From contig NZ_WNKY01000021.1 of the NCBI RefSeq assembly GCF_009720825.1, positions 1 through 64,000 on the forward strand: 64,000 nt of DNA. The letters are read 5' to 3'. Below, one piece after another: positions 20,890 through 31,200 of the stretch. Each line of letters starts with the position of its first letter. Within the stretch, counting starts at the first letter, position 1. The stretch is from Duganella radicis (lineage in GTDB: Bacteria; Pseudomonadota; Gammaproteobacteria; Burkholderiales; Burkholderiaceae_D). The translations under genes and the position numbers were made by a program. Below the pieces are notes generated by a model. It ran no database searches. It saw only the letters and a list, made by a program, of their open reading frames with translations, and was not told the origin of the DNA.

Positions 20890-22142
20890 TGCGGCGGATG
20901 GTCATCGTCCTGATGCTGGCGGTGCTGGCGTCGTGCACGCCGCGCCAGCAGCAAGGCGTCGTCCTGAAATTCTGGGCGATGGGACGCGAGGGCGAGGTGG
21001 TCACCGAGCTGATACCGGAGTTCGAACGCACGCATCCCGGCGTGCGTGTCGAAGTCCAGCAACTGCCATGGACTGCCGCACACGAAAAGCTGCTGACCGC
21101 TTTCGCTGGCGAAGTGATGCCGGATATTTTCCAGCTCGGGAACACCTGGATACCGGAGTTTGAAATCCTGAACGCGCTGGCGCCGCTGGATGGTTATGTG
21201 GCCGCATCGCAGTTGGTGAGGCGTGACGATTATTTTCCGGGCATCTGGGACACCAATGTCGTCAACGGCAAACTGTGGGGACTGCCGTGGTATGTCGATA
21301 CGCGCGTGATGTTCTATCGCCAGGACTTGCTAAAACGCGCAGGCTACGCGCAGCCGCCGCAAACCTGGGCCGAGTGGATGAAGGCGATGCTGGCCATCAA
21401 ACGCATCGTCGGCCCCGACAACTACGCCATCCTGCTGCCCGGCGAGGAATTCGAACCGCTGCTGGCGCTGGCCCTGCAGCAGGACGAACCACTGCTGCGC
21501 GACGGCGACCGCTATGGCAATTTCCGCAGCGCCGGCTTCCAGCGCAGCCTGCAACTGTACGCGGATATCTACGCGCGGCAACTGGCGCCGATGAACCGAA
21601 TCACCAACGTCTATCACGAATTCGCGACGGGGTACGTATCGTTTTACATCTCCGGCCCGTGGAATATCGGCGAATTCAAGCGCCGCATTCCGCCGGAAAA
21701 GCAGCATACCTGGATGACGGCCATCCTGCCAGGACCGGCCGGCCCCGCAGCCTCCGTGGCCGGCGGCTCCAGCCTGGTGCTGGCCGCGTCGTCGAAACAC
21801 AAGGCCGAAGCCTGGCAATTGGTCGAATTTTTGTCGCGTACCGAAACCATGTCACGCTTCCACGAATTAACCGGCGACCTGCCGCCACGCCGCAGCAGCT
21901 GGACCAATCCGCGCCTGGCGGGCGACGTCTATGCCCGCGCGTTCGAACAGCAGTTCGAGCGCGTGCGGCCGACGCCCAAGGTGCCGGAGTGGGAACAGAT
22001 CGCCACCGAGATGCGCCTGGTGGCGGAGCGCGTCACCCATGGCGAGCTGACCGTCGCGCAGGCGGCGGAACTGCTGGACGCCAAGGCGGATCACATCCTT
22101 GAAAAGCGCCGCTGGATGCTGGCGCGGAAAGGCGCGCGATGA
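20886..22142 (+). CDS. sugar ABC transporter substrate-binding lipoprotein
   Basis: A 418-residue family-1 solute-binding protein. The N-terminus has a short lipoprotein signal with lipobox LASC (Cys at about residue 17), so it is membrane-anchored in the periplasm. Features such as VVLKFWAMGREGEVV, FEILNALAPLDGYV and WGLPWYVDTRVMFYRQDLLKRAG are typical of oligosaccharide-binding proteins (MalE/UgpB-like). It overlaps the GH144 stop by four bases and the first permease by four bases (ATGA), so these genes are translationally coupled. ATG at 20886 or 20889 are both possible. Confidence 0.9.
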   Translation: MMRRMVIVLMLAVLASCTPRQQQGVVLKFWAMGREGEVVTELIPEFERTHPGVRVEVQQLPWTAAHEKLLTAFAGEVMPDIFQLGNTWIPEFEILNALAPLDGYVAASQLVRRDDYFPGIWDTNVVNGKLWGLPWYVDTRVMFYRQDLLKRAGYAQPPQTWAEWMKAMLAIKRIVGPDNYAILLPGEEFEPLLALALQQDEPLLRDGDRYGNFRSAGFQRSLQLYADIYARQLAPMNRITNVYHEFATGYVSFYISGPWNIGEFKRRIPPEKQHTWMTAILPGPAGPAASVAGGSSLVLAASSKHKAEAWQLVEFLSRTETMSRFHELTGDLPPRRSSWTNPRLAGDVYARAFEQQFERVRPTPKVPEWEQIATEMRLVAERVTHGELTVAQAAELLDAKADHILEKRRWMLARKGAR

Positions 22143-23014
22143 ATACGCAACGCGCCGCATGGTGCTTCGCCGGGCCGGCGCTGCTGGTCATCAGCGTGTT
22201 TTTCTTCATGCCGGTACTGGTCGCGCTGGTGATGAGCCTGACCGACTTCGACATCTATGCGCTGGCCGATCCGCGCAACCTGCGTTTCGTCGGTCTGCGC
22301 AACTACATCGAACTGCTGCAAACGCCGCTGTTCTGGCAGGCGTTGGGCAACACGCTGTACTTCGTGGTGGTTGGCGTGCCGCTGTCCATCGCGGCTTCGC
22401 TGGGCGCGGCATTGCTGCTGCATTCGCGCTTCACCTGGCTGAAGGGATTGTTCCGCACCGCCTTCTTCGCGCCGGTGGTCACTTCGCTGGTGGCGGTGGC
22501 CGTGATCTGGCGCTACCTGCTGCATACGCGCTATGGCATGATCAATTACGGCTTGCAGGAGCTTGGACTACCCGCCATCGACTGGTTGAATGATCCGCAT
22601 TGGTCCATGCCGGCGATCATCCTGTTCGCGGTCTGGAAGAACTTCGGCTACAACATGATCATCTTCCTGGCGGGCTTGCAAAGCATACCGGATGATTTGT
22701 ACGAGGCTGCGGGACTGGACGGCGCCGGCACGTGGCAGCAGTTCCGCTTCGTGACCTGGCCCATGCTCGGGCCGACGCTGCTCATGGTGAGTATCCTGAG
22801 CATGACCGGCTACTTCCAGCTGTTCGCCGAGCCCTATGTGATGACGCAGGGCGGGCCGGTGCAAAGCACCGTCAGCGTGCTGTACTTCATGTATGAGCAG
22901 GGCTTCAAATGGTGGAACCTGGGCGCGGCATCGGCGGTGGCCTTCGTGCTGTTCGCGATCATGTTCTGCGTAACGCTGTTGCAGCTGCGCTTTGCGAAAG
23001 GAGCCGAAGCATGA
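22139..23014 (+). CDS. sugar ABC transporter permease (MalF/UgpA type)
   Basis: A 291-residue inner-membrane protein with six predicted membrane segments and the EAA loop YEAAGLDGAGTWQQFRFVTWP that contacts the ATPase. It has the start ATGA overlap with the binding-protein gene and another with the next permease. It is the first of two permeases of the importer. Confidence 0.92.
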   Translation: MNTQRAAWCFAGPALLVISVFFFMPVLVALVMSLTDFDIYALADPRNLRFVGLRNYIELLQTPLFWQALGNTLYFVVVGVPLSIAASLGAALLLHSRFTWLKGLFRTAFFAPVVTSLVAVAVIWRYLLHTRYGMINYGLQELGLPAIDWLNDPHWSMPAIILFAVWKNFGYNMIIFLAGLQSIPDDLYEAAGLDGAGTWQQFRFVTWPMLGPTLLMVSILSMTGYFQLFAEPYVMTQGGPVQSTVSVLYFMYEQGFKWWNLGAASAVAFVLFAIMFCVTLLQLRFAKGAEA

Positions 23015-23826
23015 AGCCCCGCGCATTGGCGATGAACGGCGTGATGCTGGTCGCTGGTTTGCTGACGCTGTTTCCGCTGTTGTGGATGCTGTCCGCCTCG
23101 CTGATGACGCCGGGCGAGTCCAGCTCCTTCCCGCTGCGCTTCTTGCCGCAGTCGCCTACCTTGCATAACTACCATGAGCTGTTCAGCCATGCCGGCATCG
23201 GCCAGTACCTGTTCAACAGCGTGCTGCTGTCCTGCGCGGCGACCTTGCTGTCGCTGCTGTTTAACGTCAGCGCGGGCTATGCTTTCGCCAAGCTGCGTTT
23301 TCGGGGGCGCGACCGCCTCTTCAAGATCATGCTTGGGGCACTGGTCATTCCGAGCCAGGTAGCCATGCTGCCGCTGTTCCTGCTGTTGAAGTACATGGGA
23401 TTGGTGAACAGCTATGGCGCCGTTCTGGTGCCGGCGATGGCGGGCATCTTCGGCATTTTCCTGGTCCGCCAGTATGCGTTGACGATACCGGATGCCTTGC
23501 TGGAGGCCGCGCGCATGGATGGCGCGACCGAATTCCAGATCTTCCGCATCATCGTCCTGCCATTGCTGACGCCCATCCTGGTCACGCTGGGCATCTTCAC
23601 TTTTCTCGGCACCTGGAACGACTTCATGTGGCCACTGATCGTGCTGACCGATAAAGACCTGTACACGCTGCCGGTCGCACTGGCCTCGCTGTCGCGCGAG
23701 CATGTGCAGGACAACGAGTTGATGATGGCCGGTTCGGTGCTGACCGTGCTGCCTGTGCTGCTGTTGTTCCTCGGCTTGCAGCGCTACTATATTCAAGGTC
23801 TGCTGGTGGGGAGCGTAAAAGGATGA
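23011..23826 (+). CDS. sugar ABC transporter permease (MalG/UgpE type)
   Basis: A 271-residue inner-membrane protein, six membrane segments, with EAA motif LEAARMDGATEFQIFRIIVLP near the C-terminus. I start at ATG 23011, which overlaps the previous stop (ATGA) and has AAAGGAG at 22997-23003; a longer in-frame ORF from 22909 lies inside the previous gene. It pairs with the preceding permease, and the ATPase is the last gene of the locus at 32093. Confidence 0.92.
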   Translation: MKPRALAMNGVMLVAGLLTLFPLLWMLSASLMTPGESSSFPLRFLPQSPTLHNYHELFSHAGIGQYLFNSVLLSCAATLLSLLFNVSAGYAFAKLRFRGRDRLFKIMLGALVIPSQVAMLPLFLLLKYMGLVNSYGAVLVPAMAGIFGIFLVRQYALTIPDALLEAARMDGATEFQIFRIIVLPLLTPILVTLGIFTFLGTWNDFMWPLIVLTDKDLYTLPVALASLSREHVQDNELMMAGSVLTVLPVLLLFLGLQRYYIQGLLVGSVKG

Positions 23827-26800
23827 AGTTGATACGCGCAATCCTCGCCTGCTGCCTGCTGGCGGCCACTGCGGCGGTGCTCGCCCGGCCATCGCGCGTG
23901 CTGGACGACTTCTCGACGATCGCGGCGTGGCAGGCGCAAGCTTCGGATGGCGTACAGGCCGGAGCCGGCGTCGCTGACGGCGGCCTGCGTCTGGACTTCG
24001 ATTTCGCCGGCAAGGGCGGTTACGCCTTCGTTCGCCGCAGCCTGCCGCTGGACCTGCCGGACAATTACGAAATCTCGTTTTACGTCCGCGCCGATGCGCC
24101 AACCAATCATTTCGAATTCAAGCTGACCGACGCCAGCGGCGAGAATGTCTGGTGGTTTCAGCGGCAGAACTATACATTCCCGAAGGCCTGGCAACTGGTG
24201 CGTATCAAGAAGCGCCAGATCGTGTTTGCATGGGGACCGACGAAAGACCGTCAGCTGAAGCATGCCGATCGCGTGGAATTTGTGGTCAGCGCCGGTAGCG
24301 GCGGCGGCAAGGGCTCGGTCTACATCCGTCAACTGGCCATCCGCGAACTGCCGCCAACGCCCGCGACCTGGCCGGCGCCGGTTGCGAGCGCATCCTCCGC
24401 CAGCCCTGGCGCCGATGCCGGCAACGCGGTTGATGGCAATGCCGCCACGGCCTGGAACAGCGCCGCCGGCAAGGAGCAGCGGCTGGTTATCGACCTTGGC
24501 ATGGCGCGCGAATTCGGCGGGTTGCTGCTGCGCTGGCAAGGCCGCCGCCATGCCAGCCGCTACGATGTCGAGTTCTCCGACGATGGACAGCAATGGCGCA
24601 CCGTGCGCCGCGTCACCGAAGGGAATGGCGGCGATGATCCTCTGCGCCTGGCCGAATCGGAAACGCGCTACATCCGCCTGTCGTTGCACGCCGGCCCCGC
24701 GTCCTCTTATGCCTTGTCGGAAGTCGAATTGAAGGACCTGGATTACGGCGCCACACCCAATCAATTCATCACCGCGGTCGCCGCCACGGCGCAACGGGGC
24801 CTGTACCCGCGCGGTTTCAGCGGCCAGCAACCGTATTGGACGCTGGTCGGCGTGGATGGCGGCGGTGATCACAGCGCCCTGATTTCCGAAGACGGCGCGG
24901 TAGAGGCAAAGCAGGGCGGCTTCTCGCTTGAGCCGTTCGTGCTTGACGGCGGCCGTTTGTTCAGCTGGGCCGATGTTGAAGTCACTCAAAGCCTGCGAGA
25001 CGGCTACCTGCCGCTGCCCAGCGTGACATGGAAGCAGGCCACATGGGCCATGAATGTCACCGCCGCGGCCTCCGGTACGCCGGCGTCCTCGCAACTGCTG
25101 ATGCGCTACGAGCTGAAAAATCTCACCGCCGCGACGAGGAAGTTGACGCTGGTGCTGGTCGTTCGCCCCTTCCAGGTCAACGCTCCGCGCCAGTTCCTCA
25201 ACACACCTGGCGGCTACAGCGCGATCCACGAATTGGCATGGGACGGCAAGGCGATAACCGTCAATGGGAATGCCCAGGTCTACCCATTGCAAGCGCCCGC
25301 CGGCATAGCGCTATCCTCGTTCGACGCCGGCCTGCTGCCGCAACCCGTCCAGCACCGGAACCTGTCTGCGCGAACGGTGACGGACGACAGCAATGGCATG
25401 GCTTCGGCGGCACTCAGTTACGACCTCACGCTGCCTCCGCATGGCGCCGTCGTTCTGGGCGCGGTCCTGCCTATGGCCGGCCAGGCCGTGGCGCCTGCCG
25501 TTCAAGGCGGCGCGGCTGGCTGGCTCGCCGCTGAGCAGGAAAAAGTCGCCGCCGAATGGCGCGGCAAGCTCAATCGCGTCACGCTGAAAGTTCCTGCGGC
25601 CGGCCAGCATATGAGCGACACGCTGCGCTCTTCGCTCGCGCATATCCTGATGACCCGGGAGGGCGCCGCCCTGCAACCCGGCACGCGTTCCTATCGCCGA
25701 TCCTGGATACGCGACGGCGCCATGATGTCGGAAGCCTTGCTGCGCCTGGGGCAGGCCGACATCGCCGCCAACTACCTGCGCTGGTATGCCCCCTACCAGT
25801 TCGACAACGGCAAAATCCCATGCTGCGTGGACCTGCGCGGCGCCGATCCGGTGCCGGAAAACGACAGCCAGGGCGAACTGATTTTCCTCGCCGCCGAGCT
25901 GTATCGCTACACACAGGACAAGGCCGCACTGGCTGCCGTCTGGCCCCGCGTCAAAGCCGCCGCCGGCTACATGGAGACGCTGCGCAAGTCCGAAAGCGGC
26001 GGTCTGATGCCTGCGTCGATCAGCCACGAGGGCTACTCGGAAAAACCGATGCATTCCTATTGGGACGACTTCTGGGCCATGCGCGGCTACAAGGACGCCG
26101 CCGACATGGCCGCCATCCTGGGCCATGAAGCGGAGGCACGCAGCCTGGCTGCCGCGCGCGACCAGTTCCGCCACGACCTGTATGCATCGCTGGAGACCAG
26201 CATGCGCAGGCACGGCATCCACTATTTGCCCGGAGCCGAAGAACTCGGCGATTTCGACCCCACCTCGTCCACCATCGCGTTGACACCCGGCGGCGAGCAG
26301 CGGCATTTGCCGCCGGCGGCGCTGAATGCCACCTACGAAAAATACTGGGACTTCTTCCGCACCCGTCGCGACGGCGGCCGCGCATGGGACGACTATACGC
26401 CGTACGAACTGCGCAACGTCAGCGCCTTCATCCGCCTGGGCTGGCGCGAGCGTGCGACGGAACTGCTGGACTACTTCTACGCCGACCAGCGCCCGCGCGC
26501 ATGGAACCAGTGGGCCGAAGTGGTCGGTCGCGATGCCCGCCAACCGCGCTTCCTTGGCGATATGCCGCACGGCTGGATCTCGTCCGACTACATCCGCGCC
26601 GCACTGGACTCCTTTGCCTACGAACGCGAATCCGACCACGCATTGCTGCTGGCCGAAGGCATCCCCATCGCATGGCTGCGCGGAGAGGGCGTTGCCCTGC
26701 ACGGCCTGCGCACGCCTTACGGCCCGCTCAGCTACACACTGGCGCAGCAAGACGATGGCGTCATGCTGCGGGTCGAAGCGATGCCGCGTATGCCGCCGGG

Positions 26801-26885
26801 GGGCCTGATCTTCAGCTGGCAGGGACGTCAATACACGATCGCCAGCCTGCCCGCGGTTCTGCATATCGATGGCGCACCGCTTTAA
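23823..26885 (+). CDS. secreted F5/8-type-C domain protein with (alpha/alpha)6 glycosidase-like domain, family unassigned
   Basis: A 1020-residue protein with a signal peptide (MKLIRAILACCLLAATAAVLA). Residues about 25-175 form a beta-sandwich (DDFSTIAAWQAQASDG, YEISFYVRADAPTNHFEFKL), residues about 190-305 a discoidin/F5-8 type C carbohydrate-binding module (DAGNAVDGNAATAWNS ... LVIDLGMAREFGGLLLRW), a middle beta region follows, and from about residue 590 an (alpha/alpha)6-like domain with RRSWIRDGAMMSEALLRLG, GKIPCCVDLRGADPVPENDSQ and HSYWDDFWAMRGYKDAADMA. The helical part recalls six-hairpin glycosidases, but I cannot place it in a numbered GH family. It overlaps the permease stop (ATGA). 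The context predicts a periplasmic enzyme acting on beta-1,2-glucan or its side groups. Confidence 0.7.
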   Translation: MKLIRAILACCLLAATAAVLARPSRVLDDFSTIAAWQAQASDGVQAGAGVADGGLRLDFDFAGKGGYAFVRRSLPLDLPDNYEISFYVRADAPTNHFEFKLTDASGENVWWFQRQNYTFPKAWQLVRIKKRQIVFAWGPTKDRQLKHADRVEFVVSAGSGGGKGSVYIRQLAIRELPPTPATWPAPVASASSASPGADAGNAVDGNAATAWNSAAGKEQRLVIDLGMAREFGGLLLRWQGRRHASRYDVEFSDDGQQWRTVRRVTEGNGGDDPLRLAESETRYIRLSLHAGPASSYALSEVELKDLDYGATPNQFITAVAATAQRGLYPRGFSGQQPYWTLVGVDGGGDHSALISEDGAVEAKQGGFSLEPFVLDGGRLFSWADVEVTQSLRDGYLPLPSVTWKQATWAMNVTAAASGTPASSQLLMRYELKNLTAATRKLTLVLVVRPFQVNAPRQFLNTPGGYSAIHELAWDGKAITVNGNAQVYPLQAPAGIALSSFDAGLLPQPVQHRNLSARTVTDDSNGMASAALSYDLTLPPHGAVVLGAVLPMAGQAVAPAVQGGAAGWLAAEQEKVAAEWRGKLNRVTLKVPAAGQHMSDTLRSSLAHILMTREGAALQPGTRSYRRSWIRDGAMMSEALLRLGQADIAANYLRWYAPYQFDNGKIPCCVDLRGADPVPENDSQGELIFLAAELYRYTQDKAALAAVWPRVKAAAGYMETLRKSESGGLMPASISHEGYSEKPMHSYWDDFWAMRGYKDAADMAAILGHEAEARSLAAARDQFRHDLYASLETSMRRHGIHYLPGAEELGDFDPTSSTIALTPGGEQRHLPPAALNATYEKYWDFFRTRRDGGRAWDDYTPYELRNVSAFIRLGWRERATELLDYFYADQRPRAWNQWAEVVGRDARQPRFLGDMPHGWISSDYIRAALDSFAYERESDHALLLAEGIPIAWLRGEGVALHGLRTPYGPLSYTLAQQDDGVMLRVEAMPRMPPGGLIFSWQGRQYTIASLPAVLHIDGAPL

Positions 26886-26912
26886 CTTCCGTATTCAAGG
26901 GACACCGACAAC

Positions 26913-28271
26913 ATGAACAAGGCAATCCAGTTTCCGCCCAACTTCCTGTGGGGCAGCGCCACTTCCGCGTATCAGATCGAAGGCTCACCGCTGGCCGATG
27001 GCGCAGGGCCGAGCATCTGGCAACGCTTCTGCGCCGTGCCGGGCAATGTCCGTGACGGCGATAGCGGCGATGTCGCATGCGACCACTACAACCGCTACAA
27101 GGACGATGTGGCCCTGATGGCCAGGCTGGGATTGAAGGCTTACCGCTTCAGCGTTTCGTGGAGCCGCATCCTGCCGCAGGGAAGAGGACGGATCAATCAG
27201 GCCGGGCTGGATTTCTACAATAATCTGATCGACGAACTGCTCGCCAACGGCATCGAGCCGATGGTGACGCTGTACCACTGGGATCTGCCGGCCGCGCTGG
27301 ACGACCGTGGCGGCTGGCTCAATCCCGACATCGCCGACTGGTTCGCGGATTATGCCCGTATCCTGTTCACTGCGTTCGATGGCCGTGTCAAATACTGGGC
27401 CACCTTGAACGAGCCGTGGGTGGTGACGGACGGCGGCTACATGCATGGCACGCTGGCGCCGGGCCACCGCAGTCCGCACGAAGCGGCGCTGGCCAGCCAC
27501 AATCTGATGCGCGCGCATGGCAGCGCGGTGAAGGTGTACCGCGAAGTGGGAAAACATCAGATCGGCATCGTCGTCAATATCGAACCCAAGTATCCGGCCA
27601 GCCAGTCGCAGGAGGATCTGGATGCGACGCGCCGCGCCGATGCTTATATGAACCGCCAGTACCTGGATCCGGTTTTCCATGGCCGCTATCCCGAGGAGAT
27701 GAAACAGATGTTTGGCGACGCTTGGCCGGAATGGCCCGCCGCCGATTTTTCGCTGATAGGCCAGAAGCTGGACTTCGTCGGCATTAACTACTACACGCGC
27801 GCGGTGGTGCGGAATGAGCCCACCCATTGGCCACTGAAGGTTATGCCGGTGCGCCAGACCCAGGCCACCTACACCGAAACCGGCTGGGAAGTCTACCCGC
27901 AAGGCCTGACCGACACGCTGGTGAATTTCAAGCGGCTCTACGGCGACACGCCGCTGTATGTGATGGAAAACGGCTCTGCCTTCTACGACCCGCCGAATGC
28001 GGACGAGGGCCGCATCCATGATCCGCTGCGCATCGACTGCATGCGCAAGAACATGCGTGCGCTGAGCGATGCGCTGGAGCAGGGCGTCGATGTGCGAGGC
28101 TACATGGTGTGGTCGCTGCTCGACAATCTGGAATGGTCGCTGGGATTCTCCAAGCGCTTCGGCATCATCCACGTCAATTTCGAAACCCAGCAGCGCACTT
28201 TGAAAGACAGCGCTTACCTGTATGCCGATATCGTCGCCAGCAACGGCGCCTGCCTGAACCAACCCGTATGA
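26913..28271 (+). CDS. GH1 beta-glucosidase
   Basis: A 452-residue glycoside hydrolase family 1 enzyme, no signal peptide, so cytoplasmic. The N-terminal signature FLWGSATSAYQIEGSP, acid/base in TLNEPW (E167) and nucleophile in YVMENGSAF (E352) are all present. It would hydrolyse disaccharides such as sophorose or other beta-glucosides to glucose after import. Its stop codon overlaps the GH94 start (ATGA), so the two cytoplasmic enzymes are coupled. Confidence 0.94.
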   Translation: MNKAIQFPPNFLWGSATSAYQIEGSPLADGAGPSIWQRFCAVPGNVRDGDSGDVACDHYNRYKDDVALMARLGLKAYRFSVSWSRILPQGRGRINQAGLDFYNNLIDELLANGIEPMVTLYHWDLPAALDDRGGWLNPDIADWFADYARILFTAFDGRVKYWATLNEPWVVTDGGYMHGTLAPGHRSPHEAALASHNLMRAHGSAVKVYREVGKHQIGIVVNIEPKYPASQSQEDLDATRRADAYMNRQYLDPVFHGRYPEEMKQMFGDAWPEWPAADFSLIGQKLDFVGINYYTRAVVRNEPTHWPLKVMPVRQTQATYTETGWEVYPQGLTDTLVNFKRLYGDTPLYVMENGSAFYDPPNADEGRIHDPLRIDCMRKNMRALSDALEQGVDVRGYMVWSLLDNLEWSLGFSKRFGIIHVNFETQQRTLKDSAYLYADIVASNGACLNQPV

Positions 28272-31200
28272 GTATCGCCATGACCACAACGCCATTGATG
28301 CGCCACGCGCAACTGCTGTCGAACGGCAGATTCACCACCTTGTTGACCGGCGCCGGAACGGGTTTCAGCCGTGTCGGCGAAACCATGCTGTCGCGCTGGA
28401 GCGGCGACCGTATCGAGGACGCGGAGGGCTATTTCTTCTACCTGCGCGACGCCGTCAGCGGCCGGCAATGGTCGCTGGGCCTGCGGCCCGGTGGCGATGG
28501 CGTGGACCGACGGGACGCCGGCGGCGATGCCGGCAGCTGCTGGATTGATGTCACCGCCAACGGTATACAGGCCCGCATGGAAGTGGCGGTCGATCCGCGG
28601 CGCGATGTGGAGGTACGAAGTATCCTGATCCGCAATCTGTCGGAGCGGGAGCGGCACATTGAGCTGACCAGTTATCTGGAGGTGGTGCTGAACCGTCAGG
28701 CCGATGAGGCGGCGCATCCGGCCTTTTCCAAACTGTTCGTGCAGACCGAGCGCGACGCCGCCAGCGGTGCGCTGCTGGCGCGTCGCCGTCCGCGTGGCGA
28801 GGGGGAGGCCGGCTTGTGGATGGTGCATGCCGCGAGTGGCGGCGTCGATGCGGGCTTTGAAACGGACCGTGCGCGCTTTATAGGGCGCGGCCGTGATCCG
28901 CGTGCGCCGAAAGGCATGGATGGCGCGCTGTCCGGCACGGCCGGTAACGTATTGGACCCGGCATTCAGCCTGCGCCGCGGCGTCATGCTGGCGCCGGGCG
29001 GACAGACGCGCGTGGTGTTCGTCCTCGGTGCCGCCGGCAGCCGCGAACAGGCGCTTGCCCTCACCAGCGCGTTGCAGGGCGATGGCGAACCGTTGCTGTC
29101 GTCCGCGCGTGCCGCCGGGCAGGCGGCGTTACAGCACGCCGGCCTGGATGCCGCGCAGGCCACGTACTGCCAATGGCTGGCCGGCGCGCTGCTTTACGGG
29201 CAGTCGGCGGTACGCATCACCGGCGAAAACGCGGCGGTTGCCAGCGCCGCCGTCAGCGCAGCGGCCATCAAGGGGGACCCGGTCAGCGTCGCGGCGAGCA
29301 GCCTGCCCGCCATACAGGTGATGGTGTGGCCGCGCGGCGCCGATGTCGACCTGATTCTGCGTGCCCGCCGCTACTGGGCGGCTTTGGGATTGAGGTTGAA
29401 CGTGCTGCTGCTGGGGACGGAGGGGGCCTGGACTGCCGAAGATGGCGTCTACGTGCGGAATCCGGCGGACTTCGCACCGGCCGATCTGGCGCGTCTTGAA
29501 ATGCATGCGTGGCTGGTTGTGCGTAATGGCTTGCCTGCGCTGGATACGCCGGATGGCGCCGACACGGCCTTGCCGGCGCCGCCGATAGCGGCGATGACGG
29601 CGGCAACCGCCAGCGCCGCCGCTGCGCGCGAAGCGCGCCCGCCGCTGCGCTTCTTCAATGGCAACGGCGGCTTCAGCGAGGCGGGCAATGAATACGTCAT
29701 CCGCATGGATTGGGACCCTCGGCGTGGCCTGAATCGTCCGCCGCTGGCCTGGACCAACGCCATCTCCAATGAGCATTTCGGTTTCCTGGTCAGCGAGAGT
29801 GGCGCCGGCTATACCTGGAGCCGCAACAGCCGCGTTCATCGCCTCACGCCGTGGTACAACGATCCTGTCCGCGACCCGCATGGCGAAGCGCTGTATCTGC
29901 GCGACGAAAACAGCGGCGCCTTCTGGTCGCCCATGCCTGGCCCGGCGCCGGCCAATGCGGATTACGAAGCGATTCACGGTTTCGGTTATACGCGCTTCAA
30001 ACATACCAGCCACGAACTGGAACAGGAAACCGTGCTGTTTGTGCCCCGTTACGATCCCGTGAAACTGATCCGCGTTCGTGTGACGAATCTCGGCAAGACG
30101 GCACGCCGCTTGTCGCTGTTCTCCTATCAGCGTCTGGTGCTGGGCGGGACCCCCGCCGATAGCAGCCGTTTTGTGGTCACCGAACACGACGTGTCAGGCG
30201 TGCTGTTGGCGCATAATCCGCTGGCCGGCGTTTTTGCCGACGGCGTGACCTTTGCCGCGGCGCTGGCTGGCGACGCGGTTGTGCATCACAGCGCCGACCG
30301 CGCCGCCTTCATCGGCCTGCACGGCAGCACCGCCACTCCGGCGGCGTTGGCCGCGCCAATGCTGGATGGTGTGACCGGCGCGGGACTGGATCCATGCGCC
30401 GCTTTCCAGATCGTGCACGAGCTCGCGCCCGGCGCGACCATGGAATGCGTCTTCCTGTTGGGCGAAACGGTGGAGCGCCAGGCCGCGCTGGATTTGGTCG
30501 GGCGCTATCGGGCCGAGGGCGCGGTGCGCAAGGCCTACGAGGAAATCACCGCTTTCTGGCGTCATACCGTCGACGCCGTGCAGGTGAAGACGCCGGCGGC
30601 CGCCGTCGACATGATGCTCAACGGCTGGCTGGCCTATCAGAACCTGGGCTGCCGTATCTGGGGCCGTTCCGCTTTCTATCAGTCCGGCGGCGCCTTGGGT
30701 TATCGCGACCAGTTGCAGGACTCCAGCGCCATGATTTACGCCCGTCCCGATATCACGCGCCAGCAGATCCGCATTCATGCGGCACATCAGTTTGTCGAAG
30801 GCGATGTGCTGCACTGGTGGCATACCGAACCGATGGAACAGGGCTTGCGCACGCGCTTCTCGGACGATCTCCTTTGGCTGCCCTACATCACCGCGTTCTA
30901 CATCAAAAATACCGGCGACTGGAGCGTGCTCGATGAGGTGGAGCCGTTCCTGAAGGCGCCGCTGCTGGCGGACGGCGAGGACGAAGTCTATCTCAAGCCG
31001 GAACTGTCCGGCACCAGCGGCGACGTCTATGAGCATTGCTGTCGCGCGCTGGATCGCTCGCTGACGCAAGGCGAACATGGATTGCCGCTGATGGGCACTG
31101 GCGACTGGAACGACGGCATGAATCGTGTCGGCCGCGAAGGCCGTGGCGAAAGCGTATGGATGGGCTTCTTCCTGTCCCGTATCATCAAGGACTTCCTGCC

